In this document: positions 23,484-33,605 of the stretch, piece after piece | Layout of the letters: each line of letters begins with the position of its first letter | Numbering within the stretch: the stretch's first letter is position 1 | Source of the DNA: Thalassia testudinum | Lineage: Eukaryota > Streptophyta > Magnoliopsida > Alismatales > Hydrocharitaceae | DNA length: 64,000 nt | Direction of reading: 5' to 3' | Assembly: GCA_037157565.1 (NCBI GenBank) | Contig: JAZHRO010000013.1 | Coordinates: 117,566,001-117,630,000, forward strand | Position numbers and translations under genes: made by a program | The notes under the pieces: generated by a model | The model's database searches: none | The model's input: the letters and a program-made list of their open reading frames with translations, nothing else | What the model was told of the DNA's origin: nothing

Positions 23484-24914
23484 CCCAAGTTTGAAATTCT
23501 GGACAAAATAAAGTTCTAAACTAATAGGAGTATTTGTCCATTTGGAATTTGGCTCAAAAAGATAATCCACTATTCTATACTTAGGTTAAAAATCCTCAGA
23601 ATAAAAAATATTGTAAGGGTCCTAATAGAAGGTGGGTGGTTTCAGTTCAACAGGAACCCTTAAATCCAAACTCCTATCTTCCCCGGAGTTAACTTCCTAG
23701 ATCTTAATTTCCAAATTCTTGTCACCCAAGATCAAGCATTCGGTTTCCAGGACCTTTAGCATATCATTCACCCCTTGTGACTTACCAAAGTCTAAAAATC
23801 ATGGCTAAATCATAATTGACTTGGGCACAATGATCTTAAAAGTATGATCAATCAGTTCTTTTAGCTGTGATTGAGGAATGGGGCTATTGATTGAATCATC
23901 CAATAATTCAGGATCGAATTTCTTCATATCAGCCCCAGTAGGATCAAATTCCTCAATTACAGGGCCATCAAATAATTCATCAGATTCCTCAGGTCCATTT
24001 GTCTCACTAAAATCATCTTCCTTAAGCTCAAGTGAGACTTCACTAAGAGATTCCTCGCCCTCAGAATCAAAGAATTTATGATCCTCATTTATATATGTCT
24101 CAAAGTTTTTTATCATTTCCTGGTCCATGGAGACATATTTTTCCTCATTTCTTGGCTCGGGGATCTCGGTTGAGACAATCGGTTCATCCTCAATGGGTTG
24201 CTCTAGACCAACCTGGTCATCTCTGGTCTCAAAAAATGTCTCCCCCCCACAAGTGCCTGAGCAAGTTTTGACATTGGCTCTCCTGAAGGGAGTTCATCTT
24301 GAGAATCATCCTAAGATTGAACTAAGGCAACCACAAATTTCATCCTCAATCTTGATAATTTCCCAAGTAAAAACTCACCTTGGCCCTTACCCTCAATATC
24401 TTGGAGCCAATCCAATAATGAACTATTAAGCTCGTCAATCATTTTGGTGTTGGTTGCGCTTCTAATGATTGTATAGTGTTCCTTAAGTTAGCCAACACCT
24501 TATCTTGGACCTGGTTCACTTGAGGTTCAATCTAGGGGAGTCAAGATATTGAGGTTCTAAGGGTCCTCCCTTATAGTAGGTCATTTTGGGTTGTTCAGAG
24601 AATGGTTGTGACCTACGTTCAGCACAATCTAGGGGAGGGTAATCATCATATCCTCTTTAATTGTAGATCGGGTTAGGTTGATCATCGAAAGGGGGAGATC
24701 TATAATCAGTATAGGCATGAGATGGATAGTAATCATAGTCTTGTTGTCCAGGAATAGGTCCTGGACATTATGGTCCAAAATCATATCCCCAATCAAAGTT
24801 ATCCTGCCTAGGAGGTGGGTAGTCATAAGTCAGGTCAAGATAATAATCATGTTGAGGATAAGTGCTGGTAGGAGGGTAGGATTTGAAATGAGAATGTGGA
24901 GTGGAAGAATACAT
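23484..24914 (-). pseudogene. Tyr/Pro-rich, acidic ORF of element E, gag-less family
   Basis: Protein of unknown function. It begins at 24914 (MYSSTPHSHFKSYPP) with a region rich in Tyr, Pro and Asp, including DYYLDLTYDYPPP and DNFDWGYD, closely matching G. After stops, the best kept part is 23805-24128. This acidic stretch starts MDQEMIKNFETYINEDHKF, runs through SEGEESLSEVSLELKEDDFS, and ends in IDHTFKIIVPKSI. No known domain was recognised. It lies where gag-pol would be, between a leader and a post-coding box. Non-functional in this copy. A role as an RNA-binding assembly protein is speculation. Confidence 0.6.
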
Positions 24915-26030
24915 GGTGAAACAGGAGGGAAAATAGAACAGAGAAAGGTACCTTACAATACAATCAACCAAACCTATCCTTAGGTGGATTAGCCTAATGA
25001 GCTACAAACTCTTAGGACCAATCTTGAGATGAAATAAATGATTTGGTCTACTTCTATCCGGTCAATCCAACCAATTAGAGGGAGGGGTTGGGGAGAAGGT
25101 TCTTCCTTTATCTTGCGCCTCAGGTTCCTTTGATACCCCCCAACCAATGTCGTTTCACGCTACTCCCCTAGCTAGACATCAAATAGACCAGTAGAAGCAG
25201 ATTAATTGAAAAAAATCTCAGTTGGAGTCCCAAAGAGCAAGTTAATCCTTAAGGCCAATGTCTACTCAGTTTTAATTAGGCTTGAGATGATTATGCTCTT
25301 GGAATGTGATGGGCCCTTTAGATAGGTTGTGCCCTTAATGATCAATTAAAATTTGTGTGTGTGCACAACCAAGGTTTTCAAATAAGGTTATTTTATGATG
25401 TGTCTTTTAGGGTTTAACCTTGTTTAGTAGCTTTTCAGGTTTAATCTTTAGCTTCATTCGATCAAGTTTAGTAGAACACTCCAAGTTTTTACAAGCACGG
25501 GTGATGACATATTATTTTAAAACTCAGAAATAGTGTGGAGTGCCTGTTAGTTCCTAAAAATTGAACCCTAAGTGGCAAGCTACTTGATAAATCAATTTTA
25601 AATTAAGTGGTGCGGCCCAAATAGTTCAAGCAATTGGCCTATTGCACCACTTGATTAGGGCACACAAAATGTCTTAATCTAATCAGATTTCTACTCACTT
25701 ATGTGTAAGTTGAGTTAAGTGTACCAGGTCCATAGGTCAAATCTTAGGTTAAGTAGTAGAATAAAAGTGATTGTGTGCCTTAAGATGAGAATTTGTGGGT
25801 GTTAAGTGTGTCGCTTTTAGCTTAATCCCACAAGAAGAGGAGAGTAATTTTTTTGTATTTTTAATTTATGCCAATGGGTGAGGTAAGGTGAAGTGACAAT
25901 CAAACAATCAGATCTAACCTATGGCTCATGCAAGCACCTAAGTTGATTTGAGTTTGAGTTATTAGATGGAGAAATGGAATCTAGGGTAGGGGTAGTAGGG
26001 ATACACTTACAGAACCTTCATCTGCACAAC
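24915..26030 (-). other. leader of element E
   Basis: Aligns with the G leader (10355 to about 11450). It includes the conserved box at 25098-25128 and the GTGGTGCGGCCC / TTGCACCACTT pair near 25608-25650. It ends abruptly at 26030 in ...ACCTTCATCTGCAC. Confidence 0.65.
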
Positions 26031-26919
26031 CGCGGTCGTTTGACACTGCCCCGCAGCCTAGTCACCAGATTCTACCAAGGGAATGAAAGCTAAGTGCCCA
26101 GCGAACAAAACCTCGCCTTTTGAGACTTAACTCGGTCCTGCCTAGGGCACGTCTACTCAGTTTTAAAGGGCTAGGATAGTGCTTGTGCTAGGGTTACGTG
26201 ATGAGGCGTTGATTAGGGTGGTGCCTCTTAATTTTCCACTTTCATTGTGTGTGCCTTTATCAAAACATGGTTTTCAAGCAAGGATCTTTTTAAGATGTGG
26301 TGTCTTTTAGTGTTTCATCCTTACTTTAGTGCCTTTTAGGGTTGATCTGTCTTAATGTTTTCAGACAAGTTTCGGTCGACACGTCAAGTTTTCCACACAA
26401 TTTGGTGAAAGTAGATTTCATTTTATTGTGTAGAGGCTCTAAAACCCTAATGTACTCATCCTAATGATCTTGTAGCTTCTATTAGATGAGTCAGTTTTAG
26501 GGTTGAGTGGTGCGGCCCAAGTCAACTCACGATGGCTTCGCAAACACCACTCAAAAAGAGGAAAGAACACTCCAAGAATTTATTCAGAATGTTAGAGTGT
26601 ACATTTTTTTTTGTGGGGTGATGTGTTAAGGATGTGGGTCAAGCAACCATACACCACGCCAATTTTTTCAATTTTTATAATTTTTTTTTTAGTTTTTCAT
26701 ACAAGCAACCAATCATGAGTGAAGAATTACTCACTATTGGTCCTTGCTGCGTCTGCTCCCTTGTTACCGTCGTGGGATGCGTCGCTTCGCCATCCAAGCA
26801 CCGAATTCCTGCAACCATCAAGTAAAAAGGAAAACAGGACATCAGACGATGTGAGAATGGATGTGGAATGGAAGTGACAAAACAAATCCGTTGCCTCCCC
26901 GACAACGGCACCAAAAACT
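26031..26919 (-). other. second D-type leader with primer site, fused to E
   Basis: Almost the same as 35619-36510, the leader of element D. It contains a tRNA-Asp primer site at 26896-26912 (minus-strand TGGTGCCGTTGTCGGGG then AGGCAAC). It lies downstream of D's 3' LTR and is joined to E leader sequence at 26030/26031. Confidence 0.8.
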
Positions 26920-28337
26920 GGCGTACGCTCGTGCGTGTGTGTTAAGTGTCATTAGAGTGGCACTTTGAACATCGATTTTAAAGTAAAGAAACGGAGCTGA
27001 GTCCGAGTGTCGGTCTCAGGGAGGCGTGAAAATTGGATTTTGCTTATCACTTGTTGTCACGGAAATCGTGGAATTTTGCTTGCGAAAGGTGCGGTTGAAA
27101 AGTGAGAGAGAGAGAGAGATAGAGAGAGATTAGGGTTAGAGTCATTTCTTTCTTTAACATGCAACTTGAATAAGAAATAAAGTAAACAACTGAATGAAAA
27201 GTAACTTCATTAATCATGCAGCTTTAGTTCACAGATTACAACATTAGATACATGCTTAAACATAAGTAAAGGAAAGCATAAAAGAGAGGAAGAGAGAGAG
27301 AGAGAAGGGGAGAGCGACGAGGCAGCCACGGCGGTGGAGAAGGCTCCGTCGACGGCTCGTCATCTCAGATGATTACAAGAGGGCCTAAAGCTAGCAAAGA
27401 GAGGGGTAGAGTAGTTGCAAGCGAAGTGAATGCCTTGAATGAGTGGTTGGAGGGGGTTTAAATAGGGAGAAGGGCTTTCTAAAAGAAGAAGGGGTTTTAG
27501 CGACGTCCGAGATGTCGCTCGGACGTCGCTAAAACCCTTCCAAAAGGGTTGGTGAAGCCCCCAGCCCTCCAGTCGCATGCCCGCGCTGTTCTCCTTTGAG
27601 CCCGATCCATGGCCGCTACATGAAAGCCGTCCGACCGAAGATCGGACGACTGAGATCCTCCCCCGGGCGCGCTTAGATCGCGCCTCAGGCACGCGTGCAT
27701 GCGGGCGTCGTCGCCCGACGTGTGGCGTGCGTGGAAGCTCACTGCCTGAGGGCGTGCTGCGTGGCACTATCTCTGCCGACCGCTGTTGATCGGGTGGCCC
27801 AATTTTGCCGCGTGCCTCACTGCCTTTAATTTCCTACACCGCGCGGCTCGAACCCACGTCGCGTGCATGCGGGCGTGCACGTTAACCGCTGCGCCACGCC
27901 CGCTACTTTGTCGCAGCGACCGTGGGCGGGTGCGCAGTTCTCGGTCGTCCGCTCAAAGATCGACGGCCGAGATTTGTTCTCCAGCTGAAGGTGGAAGTGG
28001 CGCGCGGTGAGCGGGCGCCACGTGGCGCAACGAGGGCCGTTGATCATCAGATCAATGGTCAAAACTTCTTAGGCTCATTGTAGGAGCTCCGGATGTCGGA
28101 TTTGGCCGATCTTGAGTCCGTTGGACTCCGTTCGTCGTTCTAAATCCATCCGTGTGGTCTGATTGCTCATCTGAGGCCTGCTTTGACAAGTGCTTACACA
28201 AATGGCCATTAATACAGTTTTATAAGCAATCTTGGTATATGATGCATGCAATGCTCCCATTCTACTTATGTTGTACCTTTTATTCTTAAGATGGGCCCTA
28301 TTTAATAGAATTATCACTCCCATATGCAGTGTTATCA
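26920..28337 (-). repeat. 3' LTR of element D
   Basis: About 1.42 kb, ending ...GTGTTATCA on the plus strand next to the polypurine tract; its first base is G where the partner LTR has T. A TATA-like minus-strand TATTTAAA lies at 27457-27464, and (GA)n runs near 27107 and 27293. It is followed by another D leader, so it is shared by two internal regions. The GC-rich open frames here are not genes. Confidence 0.88.
27840..27903 (-). other. tRNA-like A-box/B-box module in D 3' LTR
   Basis: On the minus strand an A-box-like GTGGCGCAGCGGTTAACG (27880-27896) is followed 24 bases later by a B-box-like GGGTTCGAGCC (27845-27855). The T-arm can pair (CGTGG / CCGCG, one wobble) and the D-arm weakly. 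The acceptor ends do not pair. This is a tRNA-derived remnant, not a functional tRNA. Confidence 0.55.
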
Positions 28338-28374
28338 TACCCCCATGCTTACTCCTTGCTAGTTCCTAGCAAGG
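28338..28374 (-). promoter_or_regulatory. polypurine tract and hairpin of element D
   Basis: Minus-strand GCATGGGGGTA (28338-28348) with the stem CCTTGCTAG / CTAGCAAGG around a 3-base loop (28354-28374). Confidence 0.85.
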
Positions 28375-29633
28375 TTTATTCTAGCCTTTATTTTCTTTCA
28401 GAATTTAAGAAGTAATTGCTTAGACACTTCGTCACTTGTCAATAGGAGGAAATATACTAAGATCTTAATCTACAAAGACTAAGCAGCGCTCGGGTGTCTG
28501 CCAAAATACAAATCACCCGAATCCTTGCTTTAATGTATATAACTATACATATGTATATGTATATATATACATTTTTTTTTTAGAATTTGTTCGGAATTCA
28601 ACGTGGGTTGGTAACTTTTTATGGCTACCCAACACACCCAAAACTCGGTCAAAACCCTAAGTGCTAAGCATCTTGGTGTGAAGATTGTGATAGACTCACT
28701 CAACGGTAATTTAGACAGACTTCGGGTTTCTACGCCCCTAAGTGATCGGAAGAGGAAATATATTTGCCTGAAGGTGTATTTGTTCGATCGGTAGCTTTCT
28801 CCCTACGTTTGTTTTAATTGGGGTCAACACAAGGATTTTTCCAGTGTATATCTCCCTAGCTTCTACTACTTCCCTGCTTCTTCCTTAAGTGTTTTGGTTC
28901 TTTTTATGCAATTATTTAGCTGGGCTCTGGACAACCGACCAATGGGCTGTTACTCACGATCACTTGCCAGCCATACTCGAGTGGTGAAGTATGGTTTATT
29001 TTCTTTTCTTCTCCTTTTTTTTTTTGTAGGTGGCTTCCCTGATCTCAAATGTACCTAGAGGCAATGAAGAAGAAATGGTCCCGTGGTTGAAATCTGGACA
29101 ACCTGCCAATGGGCTATTACCCATGATAACTTGCCAGCCATACCACCCTAAGAGTTCATTAGCTACCCAATTTCTGTCAAAATCTCCGAGGAGTGAGTCT
29201 GTGCAGAAAATGTGTGCAGATGCTTAGACTCAAAGTTTTTTTGAGTTAGAGGGTGAGTTGATAAGTCGTACACTTATCACCTTATTTAGTAGGTGGATTA
29301 GAATAGCTTAAGGTTGTAAGGATTCGAAGATAAATCCATATTTTAACGGACACCAGGCCTGATTAAGCCTGATGGCCTGAAAAGTCTAAGTGTTTAAGTT
29401 CTTTTTGTATTATTTCCCACTATTGACAAGTTTCTAATGCCTAAGTTTCTTCCTAAATTCATTTTTTTTATTTTATTTTATTCAGACTGATTAAATGAGC
29501 TCAAGATCGTGCAATTTACCACCCCCCCATGCTTAAGTTGGACAATGTCCTCATTGGCAAATGCATGGATGCAGAGGGGTTCAAAAAGATAGTACCTGAG
29601 TGACGTAAAATACCGGATCAGTCTGAATCCTCT
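28375..29633 (-). other. 3' UTR of element D
   Basis: Non-coding. It holds the paired conserved segments at 28925-28977 and 29093-29143, the GATAAGT-CGTAC-ACTTATC hairpin (29260-29278), and the internal G-tract with TGAGGACA (29520-29556). The post-coding box GGGTTGCCTCCCAGG (plus) follows at 29634. Confidence 0.65.
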
Positions 29634-29689
29634 GGGTTGCCTCCCAGGAAGCGCTAAGTTTAACGCCTCCAGCTGGGCGGTGCTTCGTG

Positions 29690-30908
29690 TCATCCCTCAA
29701 CGAGGGTGACACTCTCCTTTGGGGGAACCTGGGCCAGGAAGTGCTTCAATCTTTGACCATTAACTGTAAAAGTGTGCCCAGTGTTAGGATCAATGATTTC
29801 AACCACCCGATTAGAGTAAGGCTTAACCACCTGAAATGGTCCTATCCATTTGGACCTGAGTTTCCCCAGGAAGAGTTTTAGGCAGGCATCAAACAACCAG
29901 ACTTGCTGGTTAGGCTCAAAGGTTTTTTTATGAAGGAGTCGGTCATGGACGGCTTTCATTTTCTCCTTATACAGTCGACTATTTTCAAAAGCGTCCCAAC
30001 GAATTTCTTCAAGCTCAGATAATTGGAGCATCCTCTACGCACCGGCTAACTGGGAATCCATGTTACATTACTTGATAGCCCAGTAAGCCCGGTGTTCCAA
30101 TTCGACAGGAAGATGGCAGGCTTTGCCAAAGACCAGGAGATAAGGTGACATGCCTATCGGGGTCTTGAAGTGGTCCTATATGCCCACAGGGCATCATCTA
30201 GTCGTGTGGACCAATCTTTCCTGTCAGGTCTCACAGTCTTCTATAAAATGTTCTTGATTTATCTATTTGAGACCTCGGTCTGCCCATTTGTTTGCGGATA
30301 ATACGGGGTAGCAATGCGGTGGCTCACCCCGTATTTTCTAAGTAGGGCACGGAATTGGAAATGGATAAAATGGCTTCCACCATCACTGATCATGGCCTTG
30401 GGTATTCCAAACCGGGAAAAGATGTTCTGCTTAACAAAGTCCATGACAGTCTTGTGATCGCATCGGCGGGTGGCGACGGCTTCAATCCATTTAGAAACAT
30501 AGTCTACTAAGACTAGGATGTATTCGAAGCCATTGGATGGTGGAAAGGGGCCCATAAAATCAATACCCCAAATGTCGAAGATTTCATCAAAATGGGTTGG
30601 AGGGGCATCATATCTTTCTTGGTCATGGTGCCCAGCGTTTGGCAGCATGAGCAAGTCTTGGCAAAGTTGTGTGCATCCTTAAATAGGGACGGCTAGTAAA
30701 ATTCAGACTGTAGAACCTTTACAGCCATTTTTTTTCCAGAGAAGTGACCACCATAAGCCTGGTCATGAAAGAAGGAAAGCACACTCTGGACTTCATTCTC
30801 GGGGATACACCTCCTAATGATCTAGTCGGCACAGAGGCGAAACAGCATGGGATCATCCCAGAAATAGTGCTTGGCCTCAGCCAAGAACCTGTCCCGTTGC
30901 TGTCTGGA
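29690..30908 (-). pseudogene. integrase of element D
   Basis: DDE integrase. Translating across frames, the zinc-binding region lies near 30640-30850 (Cys pair CSCC near 30645). The core is at 30259-30654 with [32 protein letters not shown] and [13 protein letters not shown], so all three acidic catalytic residues are present. A TAA at 30259 follows SNR, probably from a GAA codon. The C-terminal part (29690-30031) has KTFEPNQQVWLFDACLKLF, KLRSKWIGPFQVVKPYSN and VNGQRLKHF. It runs to the post-coding box. Two frame changes (near 30590 and between 30259 and 30031) inactivate it. Confidence 0.88.
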
Positions 30909-32510
30909 CTAGCTATGCAGGGTTTGTCCTACAACTACGTAGTTGACGTAGTCAGCATACCATGGTAGTCTCTTGTCTTGCACAGCCAGAATGTGTTCAT
31001 CGGGAAAGGCGTCAGATAGAGGTAGGGAGGGTCCAATGTGGTCTGGATGAAGTCTAGACAAGTGGTCAGCCACCACATTCTTCGATCCAGCCTTGTCGCG
31101 GATTTCTAGGTCAAATTCTTGCAAAAGCAGGATCCATCTGATGAGCCTAGGCTTTGCGTCCTTCTTGGCCAACGGGTGCCGGATGGCTAAATGGTCAGTG
31201 TAAATAGTCACGTGGGATCCCAACAAGTACGATCGGAACTTTTCAAGTCCAAAGACTACAGCGAGAAACTCTTTCTCTATGATCGTATAATTTCATTGGG
31301 CCTCGTCCAACATTTTGCTCGCATAGTAGATCACCATGGGCTTCTTGTCTTGCCTTTGTCCCAGGACAGTGCCTATTGTAAAATCTGATGCATCACACAT
31401 AATCTCAAAGTCCTGGGACCAGTCCGGGGGCTGAAGTATAGGTGCTGGGGAGACTAAGTCTCGGAGGGTGTGATAAGCCTGGATGCAATCAGAAGACATG
31501 TGGAATATGGCGTCGTTGGCTAGAAGGTCAGTCAAGGGTTTGGAAAGCTTGGAAAAGTCTTTAATGAACCTTCGATAGAAGCCAACATGTCCCAAAAATG
31601 AGCGAATCTGTCAGACCGAGCTAGGTGGAGGGAGTTTGGAAATCAAATCAACCTTAGCCCGATCTACCTCAATGCCCATATGCGATATGATGTGACCGAG
31701 GATAATTCCTTCTTGAACCATAAAATGGATCTTTTCCCAACTTAACACCAGATTAACCTCGATACATCATTTCAGGATTTTCTCCAAGTTGCTCAAACAA
31801 TGGTCGAATGAATTCTCGAATACAGAGAAATCATCCATAAAGACCTCTAAGTATTCACCCACCATTTCTGAAAAAATGGCTAGCATGCACCGCTGGAAGG
31901 TCGTAGGTGCATTGCATAACCCGAACGGCATTTGACGGAATGCAAACGTGCCGTATGGGCAAGTGAATGTGGTCTTTTCTTGATCCTCTGGAGCAATTTT
32001 GACTTGGTTATATCCTGAATATCCATCTAGGAAGCAAAAATACTTCTGCCTTGCCAATCTTTCAAGGATTTGGTCAATGAATGGCAAGGGGAAATGATCC
32101 TTCTTAGTGGCTTCATTAAGCTTCCTATAATCAATATACACCCGCCATGCTGTAGTGGTGCGGGTAGGGATGGATTCGCCATGATCATTGGTGACAACGG
32201 TGAGCCCAACTTTCTTTGGAACCACTTGAGTAGGGCTCACCCATTGGCTATCGGAAATAGGATAGATGATGTCGGCGTCAAGACACTTAATAATTTCTTT
32301 CTTAACGACCTCCCGCATGTTTGGGTTTAAACGTCTCTGCATCTGGCAGGAGGGTCGTGCCCCGTCTTCCAGGTAAATCTTATGGGTGCAATAGGTGGGG
32401 CTAATTCCTCTTAAGTCAGAAATGGTCCAACCAATGGCGACCCGATGTTCTGAAAGGGTTGCGGTCAACCTGAGTTCTTGATCCTTGGTTAGATGAGAAT
32501 TAATAATCAC
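30909..32510 (-). pseudogene. reverse transcriptase and RNase H of element D
   Basis: The RT runs from ARPSCQMQRRLNPNMREVV through WRVYIDYRKLNEATKKDHF, FCFLDGYSGYNQ, TCPYGTFAFRQMPFGLCNAP and VFMDDFSVF. The catalytic Asp residues are all kept. RNase H follows with [45 protein letters not shown] and ADHLSRL. The whole stretch stays in one frame, shared with the protease upstream. It is interrupted only by stops at about 31767, 31610, 31293 and 30909. Three of these fit CGA to TGA and one TGG to TAG. Clear Athila-clade sequence, non-functional as it stands. Confidence 0.9.
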
Positions 32511-33605
32511 CAGAAAGGTCTAGTCAGGTCCCAGGAAGACATACTTGAGATTCTTGGGTAGTGGCTTAAGTTCAGGTGTGGGTGGAACCATAGTTGATGG
32601 AAAGGGAAAGGGCGAGAGTTGATCAACATCGATCTCCTCAAATGGTGTTGTGTGATGGTACTCAGCCTTACAGAGGTCCACGGGTAGTGACGGTGATGAG
32701 TCAGAACAGTCATTACGGGTTTGGTGGTCTGAGACAGAACTAAGGGTGAGGCATTCCTCGACCAGAGTTTTCACGGGATCGTGTTCCTCAACGCAATCGC
32801 AATCAAAAGACTTTGTTGCCCGGAAGATATCCAATTGCATTTTCCTATCTCCGAAGGCAATTTTCATACATCCCATGTCACAATCAATGTTTGCCTTAGC
32901 CGTAGCTAAGAAAGGTCTGCCTAAGATTATGGGTGCGTTCTGTAATTTTTCAGGGACTTCCATGTCGAGCACCAAGAAGTCGACCGGGAAATAGAAGTCC
33001 TTGACCCTTATAATCACGTCCTCGACAACCCCCTTCGGGGTTTTCACTGATCTATCAGCCAGCTGGATGGTGACAGGTGTTGGTGTCAACTCTCCGAAAC
33101 CAAATTGGTGGTACAGGGTTGTTGGAATTAGATTGATAGAAGCACCTAAGTCCAGGAGTGCTCTATCAAATGTCATGTCCCCGATATTGCAGGAAATCAG
33201 GGGCGCTCCTGGGTCAGTTCGCTTGATCGGAAGGTTGCTTGATATTACGGAACTTGCTTGTTCGGAGAGCACAACCTTCCTAGGTGCTTAAGGTCTTGGC
33301 TTACGTTTGGGTGTACAGGCATCCTTTAAAAACTTGGCGTAAGCCAGGATGTGCTTGACGGCTTCGAGGAGAGGAATATTAATCTGTACTTGCTTAAAGA
33401 TCTCCAAAAGCTCCTCAGTTTCCACAACATTCTTCTTTTTCTTGATTGTTTCCAAGGGCTCAGGATAGGGTGTTTGAATGTGGATCAGGTCTAATTCTGG
33501 GTCCTTGGTTGGTGCCTCTTCTGAGTCGAGTATTTCAATGGGTGAAGTCTCAGGGAGAGTCGGCCATTTGGGATCCTGGGTTTTGGTGTCGTTTCTCAAG
33601 GTCAC
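32511..33605 (-). pseudogene. protease and linker of element D
   Basis: Retropepsin-type protease in frame with the RT. MTLRNDTKTQDPKW at 33605 corresponds to the Gag C-terminal TLRSG motif. An acidic linker follows, then a TAA near 33288. The protease proper has DPGAPLISCNIGDM, FDRALLDLGASINLIP (active-site Asp), VTIQLADRSV, GVVEDVIIRV, DFLVLDMEVP and APIILGRPF. A TAG at 32520 separates it from the RT. It ends in a Pro-rich spacer with TPELKPLPKNLKYVFLG. No frameshift is seen here. Confidence 0.87.

Larger units (their letters stand above)
19265..26030 (-). mobile_element. Non-autonomous Athila-like element E (5' end replaced)
   Basis: Minus-strand relative of G and B, with 3' LTR 19265-20872, polypurine tract, 3' UTR, acidic ORF and leader. 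Its own primer site and 5' LTR are absent; at 26030 the sequence jumps to a D-type leader. A solo copia-type LTR interrupts it. The left flank is the C1 ORF; no target duplication can be shown because the right end is missing. Confidence 0.75.

Noticed and set aside
27360..28062. Long GC-rich open frames on both strands
   Set aside because: They lie wholly within LTR-D, overlap each other on opposite strands, and have Arg/Ala/Pro-rich low-complexity translations with no domain.
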